Assembly (NCBI RefSeq): GCF_002259795.1
Contig: NZ_MWXA01000005.1
Coordinates: 372,001-436,000, forward strand
Direction: 5' to 3'
Origin: Bifidobacterium aquikefiri
Lineage (GTDB): Bacteria > Actinomycetota > Actinomycetes > Actinomycetales > Bifidobacteriaceae
DNA: 64,000 nucleotides
The notes under the pieces were generated by a model. It was given only the letters and a program-made list of their open reading frames with translations, was not told the origin of the DNA and searched no databases. Shown here in pieces: positions 37,605-47,678 of the stretch. A program made the translations under genes and the position numbers. The number at the start of each line of letters is the position of its first letter. The first letter of the stretch is position 1.

Positions 37605-37680
37605 CTGCCGAGAAATCGGGTAATCAGTACCGAATACAGCGTAAAAAATGCGTTTATACTTCGCTCAGTTCACAATGAAC
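37578..37680. repeat. 103-bp inverted-arm intergenic repeat, copy D
   Basis: Left arm GTTCATTGTGAACT (37578-37591) then GGTATA; right arm TATACTT then CAGTTCACAATGAAC ending 37680. The left arm encodes the last nine residues and stop codon of the DUF559 gene; the right end lies 16 bp from the ftsQ stop. It occupies the convergent junction between the two genes. Confidence 0.88.
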
Positions 37681-37696
37681 ACAATCATAGGATTGC

Positions 37697-38737
37697 TCAC
37701 TGAATGATCGGTCGAAGTGGCGCGGAAACGTCGACATCATGCTTTGATCCGATCTTGCTGGGATCGTTGATGATCTTATCCACGACCGCTTTCTTCAGCT
37801 CAAGCTGCGAAGCGTCGCCCCAGACGATGGTGTATTTCCCCGAACTGATTTCCGTGGTGATGGAATCCTGTGTATTCGCCGTGACCTTGGTGATACTCTG
37901 ACGCATGCTTTCAGGCAGCGAAGCCAGAATCTTCAACGCCTGCTTGACAGCATCGTTGGCAAGTCCACCTTTGAGCGTCGACACCTGGATCTCGGGAATG
38001 CCCGTAACGGTTGCAGCCGTGACGGTGTTCAGGATGCGCGCCTCACTGTCTACAGCGGTCAAAGTATTATTCGAGGATTTCAACACTGCGGCAGGCTTCT
38101 CCGATTTCACGCTTATGCGGATTCCATGAGGATAGAGCTTTTCGGCTTTCGCCGATGTGACACCTGGGAGTGCACCAACTTGATTTTCAACCGTCTCGGT
38201 GGAAACGAGGAGCAAGGACTTTCCTACCTGCTTCGCCGCTATGGCACTGATCTCATTCGAAGACACCCATTGGTTTGCACCAGTGACCTTGATGCCTGAA
38301 ATCTCAAATCGAAACACGGAGGAGAAAAACAACATCCAGACCAGCAAAACCACAAGAGCGGTTGCAGATACCACGATAGAAATTCTGGTCAGGGATTTAT
38401 ATAATCCTGCCTTACGCCGTTCTTTCAGTCTTGCAGTGAAATCAACGACCTTTGGCCTGGTAAACATGCCCGGAATCGGACCGGAATCCTCACCTTCGAC
38501 AGGTTGCTCATGCAGCGAACGAGCAACTCGTTCATCTACAGATTCCGAAGCATCCAGCACTCTCGCATCAACAAAATCACCATCGGATGAGCTCGTAGTC
38601 ATATCAGAACGCGCAGTCCGAGGAGAGTCACCACTATGCGCCGACTGCGGCTTTCGCCCAGACTCGGCAGAACGTACCGATCTTCCCTTGTCATCGCGAT
38701 GTGGGGTGTGTCCGGAACTGACTGTTTTTCGAGCCAT
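37697..38737 (-). CDS. ftsQ: Cell division protein FtsQ
   Basis: Bitopic divisome scaffold. 346 aa: a long Ser/Arg-rich cytoplasmic region (residues 1-~115), one transmembrane helix (SIVVSATALVVLLVWMLFFS), then POTRA (FEISGIKVTGANQWVSSNEI, LPGVTSAKAEKLYPHGIRIS) and the FtsQ beta-domain (TITTEISSGKYTIVWGDA...KKAVVDKI). GGAAAGG supports ATG 38737. Last gene of the dcw cluster in this window, 19 bp after murC. Confidence 0.9.
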   Translation of the reverse strand: MARKTVSSGHTPHRDDKGRSVRSAESGRKPQSAHSGDSPRTARSDMTTSSSDGDFVDARVLDASESVDERVARSLHEQPVEGEDSGPIPGMFTRPKVVDFTARLKERRKAGLYKSLTRISIVVSATALVVLLVWMLFFSSVFRFEISGIKVTGANQWVSSNEISAIAAKQVGKSLLLVSTETVENQVGALPGVTSAKAEKLYPHGIRISVKSEKPAAVLKSSNNTLTAVDSEARILNTVTAATVTGIPEIQVSTLKGGLANDAVKQALKILASLPESMRQSITKVTANTQDSITTEISSGKYTIVWGDASQLELKKAVVDKIINDPSKIGSKHDVDVSAPLRPIIQ

Positions 38738-38756
38738 TGTTCAGCCTTTCCGGCAA

Positions 38757-40490
38757 TCAGCGAGTCATCGACTCTTGCGAAAGAGGTTCAGAGGAATCAG
38801 GCTGAGTGGATGAGGAATCTTTAGCCTGCAGATGACCTTCTCGCGCCTCAAGGACATGCAGAATAATGGGCACAACGGCATTGATGTCGCCTGCACCTGC
38901 AGTAATCACGACATCGCCTGGCTGAGCACGCAATGCAATCATCTGTGCTGCCTGATTCATGCTATCCACTGCACTTATCCACGTATGAACAGGACTATCG
39001 CCCAGAGCCTGAGCCGCCTGCACGATACTGCGCGGACCAACATCGGGAAAGTCCGATTGCTTTTCTCGGGCTGGGAAGATGCCCGTCACCACGACATCGT
39101 CCGCCTTGCGCAATGCCTGAGCAAACGCGGTGGCAAAGAACCGAGTTCTGGAGAACAGGTGCGGCTGGAAGATGATATGAATCCTAGAGCTTGGATATCT
39201 TCTTCGTGCGGCATCCAACAGAGCCGCGATTTCGGTGGGATGGTGTGCGTAATCATCAACGACGGTGACCTGATTGACATGCCCGCATACTTGGAAACGT
39301 CTCACAGCGCCAAGAAATGATGCAGCGGCTGCCGCGGCGGCTTGGACATCCACACCGAGCAACGCAGCGGCAATGATTGCAGCAGTTGCATTGCGGGCAT
39401 TATGGATGCCCGGAATTTTCAAGGCTACGGAAATTGTTCGCTCATCACCGTCTGCCAGCACCGAAGGAATAACAATGCTGAAACGTTCCTCACCACTGCC
39501 CTGATGCTCCGACTCAGAGACGATGCGCACCACGCAACCCGCGAATCCAGCAAAGCGTGCACCCGACTCAGTCGTGTAGATGACGGTGTGCCGAGCAGTG
39601 TCATGATCGAGATTTGCGATGATTTCTTGAGCTCCTGCATCGTCACCGGTTATCACCACATGCGCCTTGGCGTGGCCTGCGTGAGCTACGAAAGCTCGAC
39701 GGTATGTTTTTGCCGTGCCGTAATGATCAAGATGATCTGCCTCAGCATTCGTGATTATGGCAATCTCAGGATGATATTTCAGAAAACTTCCATCGGATTC
39801 ATCAGCCTCGGCAACGAAAACCGACCCAGTGTCCGCATGACCGCCATCAATGGGTCCGTCGATGCCTTGCACCGAACCACCAATCGCATAGCTGGGCTTG
39901 CCAAGCTTGTCTACCGACCCTGCTGCATGGATCAGAATGTGCGACAGCAAGGCACTTGTTGTGGTTTTTCCATGCGCTCCAGCAACGCTGACAGCCTTCT
40001 TGAGCGACATGAGCAGACCGAGGATATCGCTACGATGCACAAGATGAAGATGCTGGCGTTTCGCCTCTATGATCTCGGCGTTGCTGGATTTGATGGCGCT
40101 CGACCATACCACCGTATTGACTCCCTGCAGATTCTGTGCCCGCTGGCCAATATGCACCGGTATCCCCAATGATTCCAAGCGCTTTGTCTTGCTGCTCTCA
40201 CCTGAATCCGAACCACTGACCTCTACACCGTTCTGGTGAAGCATCTCAGCGAGAACACTCATACCAGCCCCGCCGATGCCGATAAAGTACGTCGAGCCTA
40301 GATGACGAAACGCTGCATCTGCACGCTGCGTGGAGTCTGATCCGTGCCCGGTCTGCAGATCAAAGGCGTCCCCAGTGGGATCCAACGGTTGTGAAGACTG
40401 CTGCGCTTGCTGCTCACTGCTATTCATCGTCTTGGATTCATCCATTCCTATACCCATTACTCCATGCATCAATTCATTGTTCACGAACAT
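38757..40490 (-). CDS. murC: UDP-N-acetylmuramate--L-alanine ligase
   Basis: Adds L-Ala to UDP-MurNAc. FIGIGGAGMSVLAEML, VSGSDSGESSKT, ATP loop VAGAHGKTTTSALLS, EADESDGSF, ITNAEADHLDHYGT, VVDDYAHHPTEIAALLDAAR and VITAGAGDIN. Up to 577 aa; the first ~65 residues (Gln/Ser-rich) precede the conserved domain, and a Ser-rich tail of about 25 residues follows. The start is uncertain among ATGs at 40490, 40469, 40457, 40445 and 40427; none has a convincing ribosome-binding site at ideal spacing. Confidence 0.92.
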   Translation of the reverse strand: MFVNNELMHGVMGIGMDESKTMNSSEQQAQQSSQPLDPTGDAFDLQTGHGSDSTQRADAAFRHLGSTYFIGIGGAGMSVLAEMLHQNGVEVSGSDSGESSKTKRLESLGIPVHIGQRAQNLQGVNTVVWSSAIKSSNAEIIEAKRQHLHLVHRSDILGLLMSLKKAVSVAGAHGKTTTSALLSHILIHAAGSVDKLGKPSYAIGGSVQGIDGPIDGGHADTGSVFVAEADESDGSFLKYHPEIAIITNAEADHLDHYGTAKTYRRAFVAHAGHAKAHVVITGDDAGAQEIIANLDHDTARHTVIYTTESGARFAGFAGCVVRIVSESEHQGSGEERFSIVIPSVLADGDERTISVALKIPGIHNARNATAAIIAAALLGVDVQAAAAAAASFLGAVRRFQVCGHVNQVTVVDDYAHHPTEIAALLDAARRRYPSSRIHIIFQPHLFSRTRFFATAFAQALRKADDVVVTGIFPAREKQSDFPDVGPRSIVQAAQALGDSPVHTWISAVDSMNQAAQMIALRAQPGDVVITAGAGDINAVVPIILHVLEAREGHLQAKDSSSTQPDSSEPLSQESMTR

Positions 40491-40565
40491 CGACTCCCCG
40501 ATACTGCTGCTTCAACCATTATTGCCGTGGGACATAACATAATCCATCGATCAGAGGTCACCCCC

Positions 40566-40595
40566 ATGAAACGACTCATCATGAAACGACACATC
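40566..40595. repeat. Two 15-bp tandem repeats between murG and murC
   Basis: ATGAAACGACTCATC followed directly by ATGAAACGACACATC (one mismatch). They lie in the 150-bp spacer upstream of murC, an unusually long gap inside the dcw cluster; no promoter was convincingly identified there. Confidence 0.6.
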
Positions 40596-40640
40596 AAGCA
40601 TCAATTCATTCGTGATTGGGCTGCATATGAGTGAATACCA

Positions 40641-41828
40641 TCATGCGCACGATTCAACACGCGCAGCCATGGTCTCCGCCGCATCACGAGTTCCATAATT
40701 CCATGCCGACTTGCCCATCGCAAGAAGATTCTCTCGATTGCGCAACAATGGGATGACATGTTCACGAATCCATGTGGGGGTAAACTCGTCGTCATCAACC
40801 ATTATTCCTCCGTGAGCATCCACAACTGGCTGCGCATTGTATCGTTGCTCACCATTGCCAATCGGAAGGGGCACATAGACGGCAGGAATGCCGAGAGCGG
40901 TCAGCTCAGCGACCGTGCCTGCACCGGAACGGCAGATTACCAGATCTGCACAGGCAAAGGCTAGATCGATACGTTCAAGATATTCAACGACATGATAATC
41001 ACCTTGACCGGTTTTCCCAATTCCCAGACTGTTGACCGCATTGGCTCCGACCTGTTGCTCTACTATCGAGCGAACCTCATCGCCCTTGCCTTTCCCCGTC
41101 AGATGGATGATCTGCACATAATTGAGGAGCTCACCCGCAGAACGGGCTACGGATTGATTCAGACTGACCGCGCCCAGTGAACCACCCGTGACCAGTACCA
41201 GCGGACGGGACGTATCGATGCCAAGGGCGGAGGATGCCTCCACACGGGCCAATTTCGCATTATCTGCGATGCGGTTTGCCAATTCTGAGATTGTCGGTCG
41301 CAAGGGAAGGCCAATCCGTTCGATTCTGGCGCCCTTTCGTGCTTCCAGACCGGTGTTCTCATACACCGTCCCGATGAAATCGGCCCAACGAGCGCCAAGT
41401 TTATTCGCCATGCCTGCCTTGGCATTCTGTTCATGAATCAGAATCGGAATATGCATCAGATGAGCCGCTCTGTAAACCGGTGCCGAAGCATACCCGCCGA
41501 AGCCTACAACCACCTGCGCCTGATGATCACGCAAGATTCGCTTGACCTTATGCACCTCACGCATCCAGCGGAAGGGAAAGGTGAAGAGAGCGAGACTCAG
41601 GGAACGTGGGAATGGCACCTTTTCGATGGTGTCCAATGCAAAGCCGGCCTGCGGAACCAAGTCACGTTCGAGTCCGACCTGCGTGCCAATCACACTGATC
41701 TGGTTGTGTGGATTCCTTGTTCTGAGTGCCCTGGCTACACTGAGCAGAGGATTCACATGCCCTGCAGTGCCGCCTCCAGCCAAAACAACCCGGATCTTCT
41801 CTTCTTCTGTTCCCATATCCCTGAGCAT
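40641..41828 (-). CDS. murG: UDP-GlcNAc--undecaprenyl-PP-MurNAc-pentapeptide N-acetylglucosaminyltransferase
   Basis: Makes lipid II from lipid I at the inner membrane face. 395 aa GT-B enzyme: [61 protein letters not shown], and the acceptor/donor site [26 protein letters not shown] 41828 or 41816 are both possible. Spacers of 150-155 bp on both sides set it apart from the otherwise tight cluster. Confidence 0.93.
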   Translation of the reverse strand: MLRDMGTEEEKIRVVLAGGGTAGHVNPLLSVARALRTRNPHNQISVIGTQVGLERDLVPQAGFALDTIEKVPFPRSLSLALFTFPFRWMREVHKVKRILRDHQAQVVVGFGGYASAPVYRAAHLMHIPILIHEQNAKAGMANKLGARWADFIGTVYENTGLEARKGARIERIGLPLRPTISELANRIADNAKLARVEASSALGIDTSRPLVLVTGGSLGAVSLNQSVARSAGELLNYVQIIHLTGKGKGDEVRSIVEQQVGANAVNSLGIGKTGQGDYHVVEYLERIDLAFACADLVICRSGAGTVAELTALGIPAVYVPLPIGNGEQRYNAQPVVDAHGGIMVDDDEFTPTWIREHVIPLLRNRENLLAMGKSAWNYGTRDAAETMAARVESCA

Positions 41829-41984
41829 ATCCCTTATTCAGTCCATACCACGCCAACCAAGGGATACAGTGAACAATATGTCGGGTCAATTATTACGCAA
41901 CATATCAGCCTAGCCTTGCATCACATCTCAGCAGCCCTGATCTGAACTTATCTTCTCTTGTTCAATTCACAACACAAACCTTTA

Positions 41985-43286
41985 TCATGGCTTTGCCTGC
42001 GAGGAGCGAATCTCTGGCAGACTCTTCATCATACTCACAGCAACCCCAGAAGCGCAAAGACACATGATCAACGCCGTTCCACCAGCTGAGACAAAGGGCA
42101 ATGGCAAACCCATGACCGGAAGCAAGCCGAGGACGACGGAAATATTGATCAACGCCTGACTGACAATCCATGTGGCGATGCACACCAAGACCAGTCGCGT
42201 AAACGCGTTGTGGGATTGCAATGCAACTCGTATCAGGCACCAACCCATGATGATGAAGGTGAGAACAACAAGAGCAGTGCCAATGAATCCGAGCTCCTCG
42301 CCTATGACGGCAAAGATGAAATCGTTGTGGGCCTCTGGTAGATAATTCCACTTTTCACGTGAATTTCCCAGCCCCACACCGGTCAAACCTCCCGATGCCA
42401 TGGCATACATGCTGTGAATGGACTGGTAGCAGACTCCCTGGGCGCTTTCTGCACTGCATGGAAGATACGCTGCAAGGATGCGGTCCATGCGATTCGAGGA
42501 CCCAAAGACGAAAACAACCAATATTCCGACTGCTGCAATGACGCTGAACAGAAATAGCAGTACCATCGAAAAGCCACCAATGAGGAATGCAACGAATCCT
42601 ATGATGATGAGAATCATGGCCGTTCCCAGATCCTTGCCTATCAGGACCAGACCTACCGAAGCTGCAAACATGACAATGGGGATCCAATATGCCTGCCAGA
42701 CGTTCACCTTCGCGTTTCTTGTCTTTGCAACGCTCAATGCGAGCGGCAGCCAGATGCACAGTGCGAGCTTCAATGCCTCGGCTGGTTGCAGGGTTAGTGG
42801 ACCGATGCCAATCCAACCTGTATTGCCATTGATGTTGCGCCCGAGCGGACTCAAGGTCAGTAGCTGAAGAAACATGGCTGCAATCAGCAGAAAGAACGAG
42901 AAGCGCCGATACCATCGAGCGCCGATATGGGCAGTCACTGCAGCGACAATCAAGCCAAATATGCCATAGATCGTCTGATTTGCAGCCTGAGACCATGGCG
43001 ATTTTCCTGCCGCGACCATGCTCACGGACGAACTGGAAAACACCATGATGAAGCCAAAAACGGTGAGTGCGACAACACAGGTTATGAAACCGTTGTAGCA
43101 CCAGACCGGATTGAAGATGTTTCTCCAACCGGAATAGCTGACCTTTCGCGCAATATCCGAAGCATCCTCTCGCGATGAAGCCTTACGATATCGCTCACCT
43201 GCGTTGTCTTGAACATGCCGCTGACGATTCGAGGATGCACCCGAGCGTGACCGAGAATCGGAACTGGATCTAGTCGTTCTGGGCAT
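41985..43286 (-). CDS. ftsW: Lipid II polymerase FtsW (SEDS family)
   Basis: Septal peptidoglycan glycosyltransferase. 433 aa, hydrophilic Ser/Arg-rich N-terminus (~60 residues) then about ten membrane helices. SEDS signatures: [73 protein letters not shown] (read across the fourth loop) and [15 protein letters not shown]. Its ATG overlaps the 3' end of murD by 17 bp, so translation is coupled. Confidence 0.92.
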   Translation of the reverse strand: MPRTTRSSSDSRSRSGASSNRQRHVQDNAGERYRKASSREDASDIARKVSYSGWRNIFNPVWCYNGFITCVVALTVFGFIMVFSSSSVSMVAAGKSPWSQAANQTIYGIFGLIVAAVTAHIGARWYRRFSFFLLIAAMFLQLLTLSPLGRNINGNTGWIGIGPLTLQPAEALKLALCIWLPLALSVAKTRNAKVNVWQAYWIPIVMFAASVGLVLIGKDLGTAMILIIIGFVAFLIGGFSMVLLFLFSVIAAVGILVVFVFGSSNRMDRILAAYLPCSAESAQGVCYQSIHSMYAMASGGLTGVGLGNSREKWNYLPEAHNDFIFAVIGEELGFIGTALVVLTFIIMGWCLIRVALQSHNAFTRLVLVCIATWIVSQALINISVVLGLLPVMGLPLPFVSAGGTALIMCLCASGVAVSMMKSLPEIRSSQAKP

Positions 43287-44700
43287 GTTCCCGAACCCAT
43301 CGCGATGCCTGTTTCACAAATTGGTCGCCTCTATCGGCATATGAGATGAATTGATCCATTGACGCACATGCAGGAGCCATCAATATGACATCCCCTGCCT
43401 GGGCATATGATCCACAGGCATCGACTGCACGCTGCATGACGGTGTCGTTATCGGTCGGATCAATCACTGTCGTTGCAATATCCGGTGCAGAAACCGCCAA
43501 AGCCTTGAGCATTGGCTGCTGTTCTTTTCCAATGATCACAGCGGCCTTGATTTTCTCACGCTGATCTGCAACGAGTTGTTCGAATCGACTGCCTTTCGCC
43601 AACCCTCCGGCAATCCAGACCACGCTGTGATCAGCAAAACTCGACAGTGACGCCGCCGCCGCATGAGCGTTCGTCGCCTTGGAATCATCGACGAATCTGA
43701 TGCTTCCATCGGTGAGCGAGGCGGTTGCAACGGTCTGAATGCGATGTCCGCCCGGTACGAAGTTCTTCAATGCCCTGATTGCATCATCAACGCAGACGCC
43801 AAAGCCAAGCGCAAGAGCCAAGGCGCACAGCGAGTCAGCGACCAGATGCGGATAAACCGTTCCGTCCGGCTCACTCATATGCTTGAATTCAGTGATCTTC
43901 GCGAGTTTGGCGGGACTCTTGGAATCATTTGCCAGACCGCTCGCATCAACGATCCAGCCATGTTCAACACCAATCTGGCCCTCGTGCGGGGAGTTGAGAG
44001 TGAATCCTATCTTCCTGCAACCAGCTGCCGGCTGAGCCTTCATCGCCAAAGCCGTGACACGCACGTCATCGGCATTATAGACAAGCGCTTTGGTGACGCC
44101 ACGATATACCTTTGCCTTGTCAGCCGCATAGTGTGCAAAACCGCCATGCCAATCTAAATGATCGTCGGCAAGATTGGTGATTGCCGCACATGCCAGAGTC
44201 ATGGAGTCGGTGAAATGAAGCTGGAATGAACTCAGTTCCACACACAGCACCTGATTGGATTCATCCACCGCTGCATGTGAAACAGCCTTGCCGATATTGC
44301 CTACTGCTGGAGCCACAAGACCCGAATCGGTCAGCATCGCCGATGTCATTTCAGTCGTGGATGTCTTGCCGTTCGTGCCCGTTATGCCAATCCATGGTGC
44401 AGGAGCCTCGCTCCCCTTGCTCTTCACTCTGAGCTGCCATGCGAGTTCGACCTCACTCATGACTGGAATGGAGTGTCGCTGGGCCTCGAGTATGAAAGGC
44501 GTCCGAGGATTGAACACCGGTGAAGTGACGACTATGTCAATCGATTTCCAGGGTATGTCTTCAAAACTGTGCAAATCCGCTTCAGCCTTGTGCTCGTCAA
44601 CGGTAATCACTCGCTTTGCGCGATTGTTCAGCACAGCGCACGAACTTCTGCCAGAAATACCAAGACCCGCAACCAGAACCGTTGCATTGCCAACATCCAT
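43270..44700 (-). CDS. murD: UDP-N-acetylmuramoylalanine--D-glutamate ligase
   Basis: Adds D-Glu. 476 aa. [32 protein letters not shown] loop [68 protein letters not shown], and [15 protein letters not shown] 44700 follows GGTGGAG with an 8-nt spacer and starts directly before the conserved Rossmann strand; longer in-frame starts are less likely. 59 bp downstream of mraY. Confidence 0.93.
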   Translation of the reverse strand: MDVGNATVLVAGLGISGRSSCAVLNNRAKRVITVDEHKAEADLHSFEDIPWKSIDIVVTSPVFNPRTPFILEAQRHSIPVMSEVELAWQLRVKSKGSEAPAPWIGITGTNGKTSTTEMTSAMLTDSGLVAPAVGNIGKAVSHAAVDESNQVLCVELSSFQLHFTDSMTLACAAITNLADDHLDWHGGFAHYAADKAKVYRGVTKALVYNADDVRVTALAMKAQPAAGCRKIGFTLNSPHEGQIGVEHGWIVDASGLANDSKSPAKLAKITEFKHMSEPDGTVYPHLVADSLCALALALGFGVCVDDAIRALKNFVPGGHRIQTVATASLTDGSIRFVDDSKATNAHAAAASLSSFADHSVVWIAGGLAKGSRFEQLVADQREKIKAAVIIGKEQQPMLKALAVSAPDIATTVIDPTDNDTVMQRAVDACGSYAQAGDVILMAPACASMDQFISYADRGDQFVKQASRWVREHAQND

Positions 44701-44759
44701 GATGTCTACTCCACCCTTCATTGCTCCACTTGTCGACGATCCACAACCTATGTTCACAA

Positions 44760-45863
44760 TCAACCCAGGAGACCGGACCGAGTGACCCAATCACCATAGA
44801 AGGTCACCATGCCGATAAGGACAAACATGAGTTCGACCATCCAGAATCTCACCACTACCTTTGACTCAGGCCAACCCATCAATTCGAAGTGATGATGGAT
44901 CGGAGCCATCTTGAACACACGCTTATGCGTCATTTTGAAATATCCGACTTGAATCACGTCAGACATGGCCTCGATGACGAACAATCCACCCATGATTATC
45001 GCAAGGAACTCGGTATGGGTAGCAATCGAAATCGCGGCAAACAATCCTCCCAATGCGAGAGAGCCTGTATCCCCCATGAAAATCGTTGCCGGCTTCGTGT
45101 TGTACCAGAGAAAACCAAAGCAAGCCGTTGCCGCACAGACAGCGATGATCGAGAGATCCAAGGGATCAGAAACGGCGTAGGAAAATCCTGGATGCACTCC
45201 ACCCTTGATGTGGTAGCTTTCCCAGAAAGCTATGATTGCATAGCCGACGAAGGCAATCATCGAGCTACCGGATGCAAGCCCGTCCAACCCATCATTCAGG
45301 TTCACAGCATTGGTCCACGCAGCCATCAGGAAATTGACCCAGATCACGAAGATAATGATGGCGAGAAAACGGCCGGCGAAATCAAAATTGAAAAATGGCT
45401 TTTCAATGAAGGCCATTCCCGCCTGAGCACTGGGGAAGCCTGACTTGGTTGGAATAATGAGAGCAAGCACGGCGTAGATGGTTGCAAAGATAACCTGCCC
45501 AAGGAACTTGGCAGACACGGACAATCCGAGATTCTGCTTTTTCCTCACCTTGGCGAAATCATCGATGAAACCTAGCAGACCCATGGAGACCATGGCAAAG
45601 AGAACAAGAATTGCCGACCATGAGGGAGCCGTGTGATAAAAGAAGAATCGATATAGAGCAGACGCAACCCAACCAAGGATGATTGCAAGATTGATGATCA
45701 CCCCGCCCATGGTTGGAGTTCCGCGCTTTACCAGATGCGATTTCGGACCATCCTGACGAATATATTGACCATAATGCAGACGATGCACAAGGTTGATGAG
45801 AAGAGGCGTGCCGATCACCGTCACTGCCAGAGAAACCACAATTCCAATAATGAGTGAAATCAC
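44760..45863 (-). CDS. mraY: Phospho-N-acetylmuramoyl-pentapeptide-transferase
   Basis: Forms lipid I at the membrane. 367 aa, about ten helices. [35 protein letters not shown] (catalytic Asp pair), [29 protein letters not shown] and the cytoplasmic [22 protein letters not shown] 45863 ([11 protein letters not shown]) has GGGGTG at 6-nt spacing; the 53 upstream codons are outside the fold. Confidence 0.93.
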   Translation of the reverse strand: MISLIIGIVVSLAVTVIGTPLLINLVHRLHYGQYIRQDGPKSHLVKRGTPTMGGVIINLAIILGWVASALYRFFFYHTAPSWSAILVLFAMVSMGLLGFIDDFAKVRKKQNLGLSVSAKFLGQVIFATIYAVLALIIPTKSGFPSAQAGMAFIEKPFFNFDFAGRFLAIIIFVIWVNFLMAAWTNAVNLNDGLDGLASGSSMIAFVGYAIIAFWESYHIKGGVHPGFSYAVSDPLDLSIIAVCAATACFGFLWYNTKPATIFMGDTGSLALGGLFAAISIATHTEFLAIIMGGLFVIEAMSDVIQVGYFKMTHKRVFKMAPIHHHFELMGWPESKVVVRFWMVELMFVLIGMVTFYGDWVTRSGLLG

Positions 45864-45978
45864 TTGTGCACCCCGTTCATTGCTTCCTGTATTCCATCGT
45901 ACGATGACCCCCGATACCTTCGTATACTCGGAAGGGTTATTCCTAAGCGCAGCCCATGCATGATGCTGCAGGGATTGT

Positions 45979-47544
45979 TCATGATTGCTGCGCCTTGGGT
46001 GTTGCATTCCAACGATCTGCAAGAGTACTCAGCCCCGAAGCATGAGAGCCTTTGAGCAGGACGACGGTATGCGGGTGTTCGGCAGATATCTGTGCAACCA
46101 TTGCATCGGCCTCGTCAATGTTGCTCGCACATGAACTGATCATCGCCTTATTCCCATCGGTGTTATCCGCTGGTGTGGTCATATCATCCCCATGCTCTGC
46201 TGCTGCGGCGGCCTCGGCGCCGTCAACGATGTCATGCGCAAGAGCATTGAGCTGCTCATTGCCGCCAACGGCGATCAACTGATCGATATGTTGCCGCGCG
46301 CAGAGAGCACCGATATCAGCATGCAGCCGCTTTTCATCAGCACCAAGCTCGAGCATTGCCCCAAGAACGGCCACACGATATGGAGGAGTCCGCTGATTCG
46401 CTCCCCAATCAGCCAGGCCCTGCACACCTGCAGCAACTGAATTGGGGTTTGCATTGAATGAGTCATCGATGAGGGTGAAGGACGATTCCTTGCCTGCAAC
46501 CTTCGACACTGCCATACGATGTGGGCTGATTCGTTCCTGTTTGCCGAGCACGTCTGCAATGTCGGGCAAAGACAGTCCAAGTTCATGGGCAACCGCAGAC
46601 GCAGCCAGGGCATTCATCACATTATGCGTCCCACGAATGCCGAGCGTCACCTGATGGGTATCTTCTTTTACCGAGTTGGCATCGTTCGCGGTTGGAAGTT
46701 CATCATGTGCATGCATAAGGAATCTCGGATGGTCGAGATCATCGGTGTGAATACCGGTGGCATACATGTTCAAATGCGAACCGGCAGGAAGCTGGCTCCC
46801 GTTCTCTCCGAACCATAGAATCTTTCCAGGAGCATATCTTCTCATGGCGCTAACCCGTGGATCGTCGGCATTGAGCACCGAAATACCTCCAGGAAGCAGG
46901 TTCTGGATGATCTCACTCTTGGCTATCGCAATATTGTCTACCGAACCAAATTCACCAAGGTGCGCGATTCCGACGATCAGCGCAATCGATATGTCAGGTG
47001 GAGCGATTTTCGTCAGATAATCGATGTCGCCAATATGAGAGGCTCCCATTTCAGCAGTGAAGAATCGAGTGGATGCGTGCACCTTCAACGCAGTCAGAGG
47101 CAGCCCAATCTCATTGTTAAATGATCCAACGGGCGAAATGGTATTTCCCAGACGAGAGAGCAGCGAGAAGAGCAGATCCTTGGTGGTGGTCTTCCCCACA
47201 GAGCCGGTTATACCGATGATGGTAAAGGGATCCGGCAATTCACGGCGTCGATCAATGTTATGGCGTGCCAGCATTCCAAGTGCCCTGACCGTATCGTCAA
47301 CGACAATCTGTGTTATGTCAGTGTCAGCAACCTTATGCTCAACCAAAGCTGCGACCGCACCTTGACGAGCAGCCACGGACACGAAGTCATGCCCATCGAC
47401 TCGAGTCCCAGGAATGGCAACGAACAATGAACCTTGGCCCGCTGTTCTCGAATCGGTCGTTACGCTGCTGACCTTGTGGCCATTATCGAAGTCCACGATA
47501 CCCGAGACGGAATGTGCGATTTCGTCAATGCTCATGGTCATCAT
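45979..47544 (-). CDS. murF: UDP-N-acetylmuramoyl-tripeptide--D-alanyl-D-alanine ligase
   Basis: Adds D-Ala-D-Ala. About 521 aa. SSVTTDSRTAGQGSLFVAI, ATP loop IGITGSVGKTTTKDLL, SFNNEIGLPLTAL, AEMGASHIGDIDYL, GIAHLGEFGSVDNIAIAK, DDSFNANPNSVAAGV. It carries an insert rich in Ala, Glu and Asp at about residues 440-475 (DGAEAAAAAEHGDDMT) near the C-terminus. Start ATG 47544 has GGAG at 6 nt. The frame is open to TTG 47682, which overlaps the end of the murE-like gene and has AGGAGA near TTG 47668, so a 40-residue N-terminal extension is possible. Confidence 0.9.
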   Translation of the reverse strand: MMTMSIDEIAHSVSGIVDFDNGHKVSSVTTDSRTAGQGSLFVAIPGTRVDGHDFVSVAARQGAVAALVEHKVADTDITQIVVDDTVRALGMLARHNIDRRRELPDPFTIIGITGSVGKTTTKDLLFSLLSRLGNTISPVGSFNNEIGLPLTALKVHASTRFFTAEMGASHIGDIDYLTKIAPPDISIALIVGIAHLGEFGSVDNIAIAKSEIIQNLLPGGISVLNADDPRVSAMRRYAPGKILWFGENGSQLPAGSHLNMYATGIHTDDLDHPRFLMHAHDELPTANDANSVKEDTHQVTLGIRGTHNVMNALAASAVAHELGLSLPDIADVLGKQERISPHRMAVSKVAGKESSFTLIDDSFNANPNSVAAGVQGLADWGANQRTPPYRVAVLGAMLELGADEKRLHADIGALCARQHIDQLIAVGGNEQLNALAHDIVDGAEAAAAAEHGDDMTTPADNTDGNKAMISSCASNIDEADAMVAQISAEHPHTVVLLKGSHASGLSTLADRWNATPKAQQS

Positions 47545-47678
47545 CTCAGGCTCCAGATCCCCGGATGACTTGTCAAACGCCCCTTCTCCAGAAAGCAGGC
47601 CCTCGTCCGATGCCAGCTGTTGCCGGAAATCCTTGGCGTCATCTTCCACTTCGTAACCCCGCTTGTTCAATGTTCTCC

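Noticed and set aside
40479-40494. TTCATTGTTCACGAAC near the murC start, similar to the repeat dyad
   Set aside because: The dyad spacing differs and there is no second arm within 150 bp; also lies in coding sequence under the longest murC start.
44752-44760. GTTCACAAT resembling an arm of the 103-bp repeat between mraY and murD
   Set aside because: Only 9 bases match, the partner arm and the TATACT block are missing.
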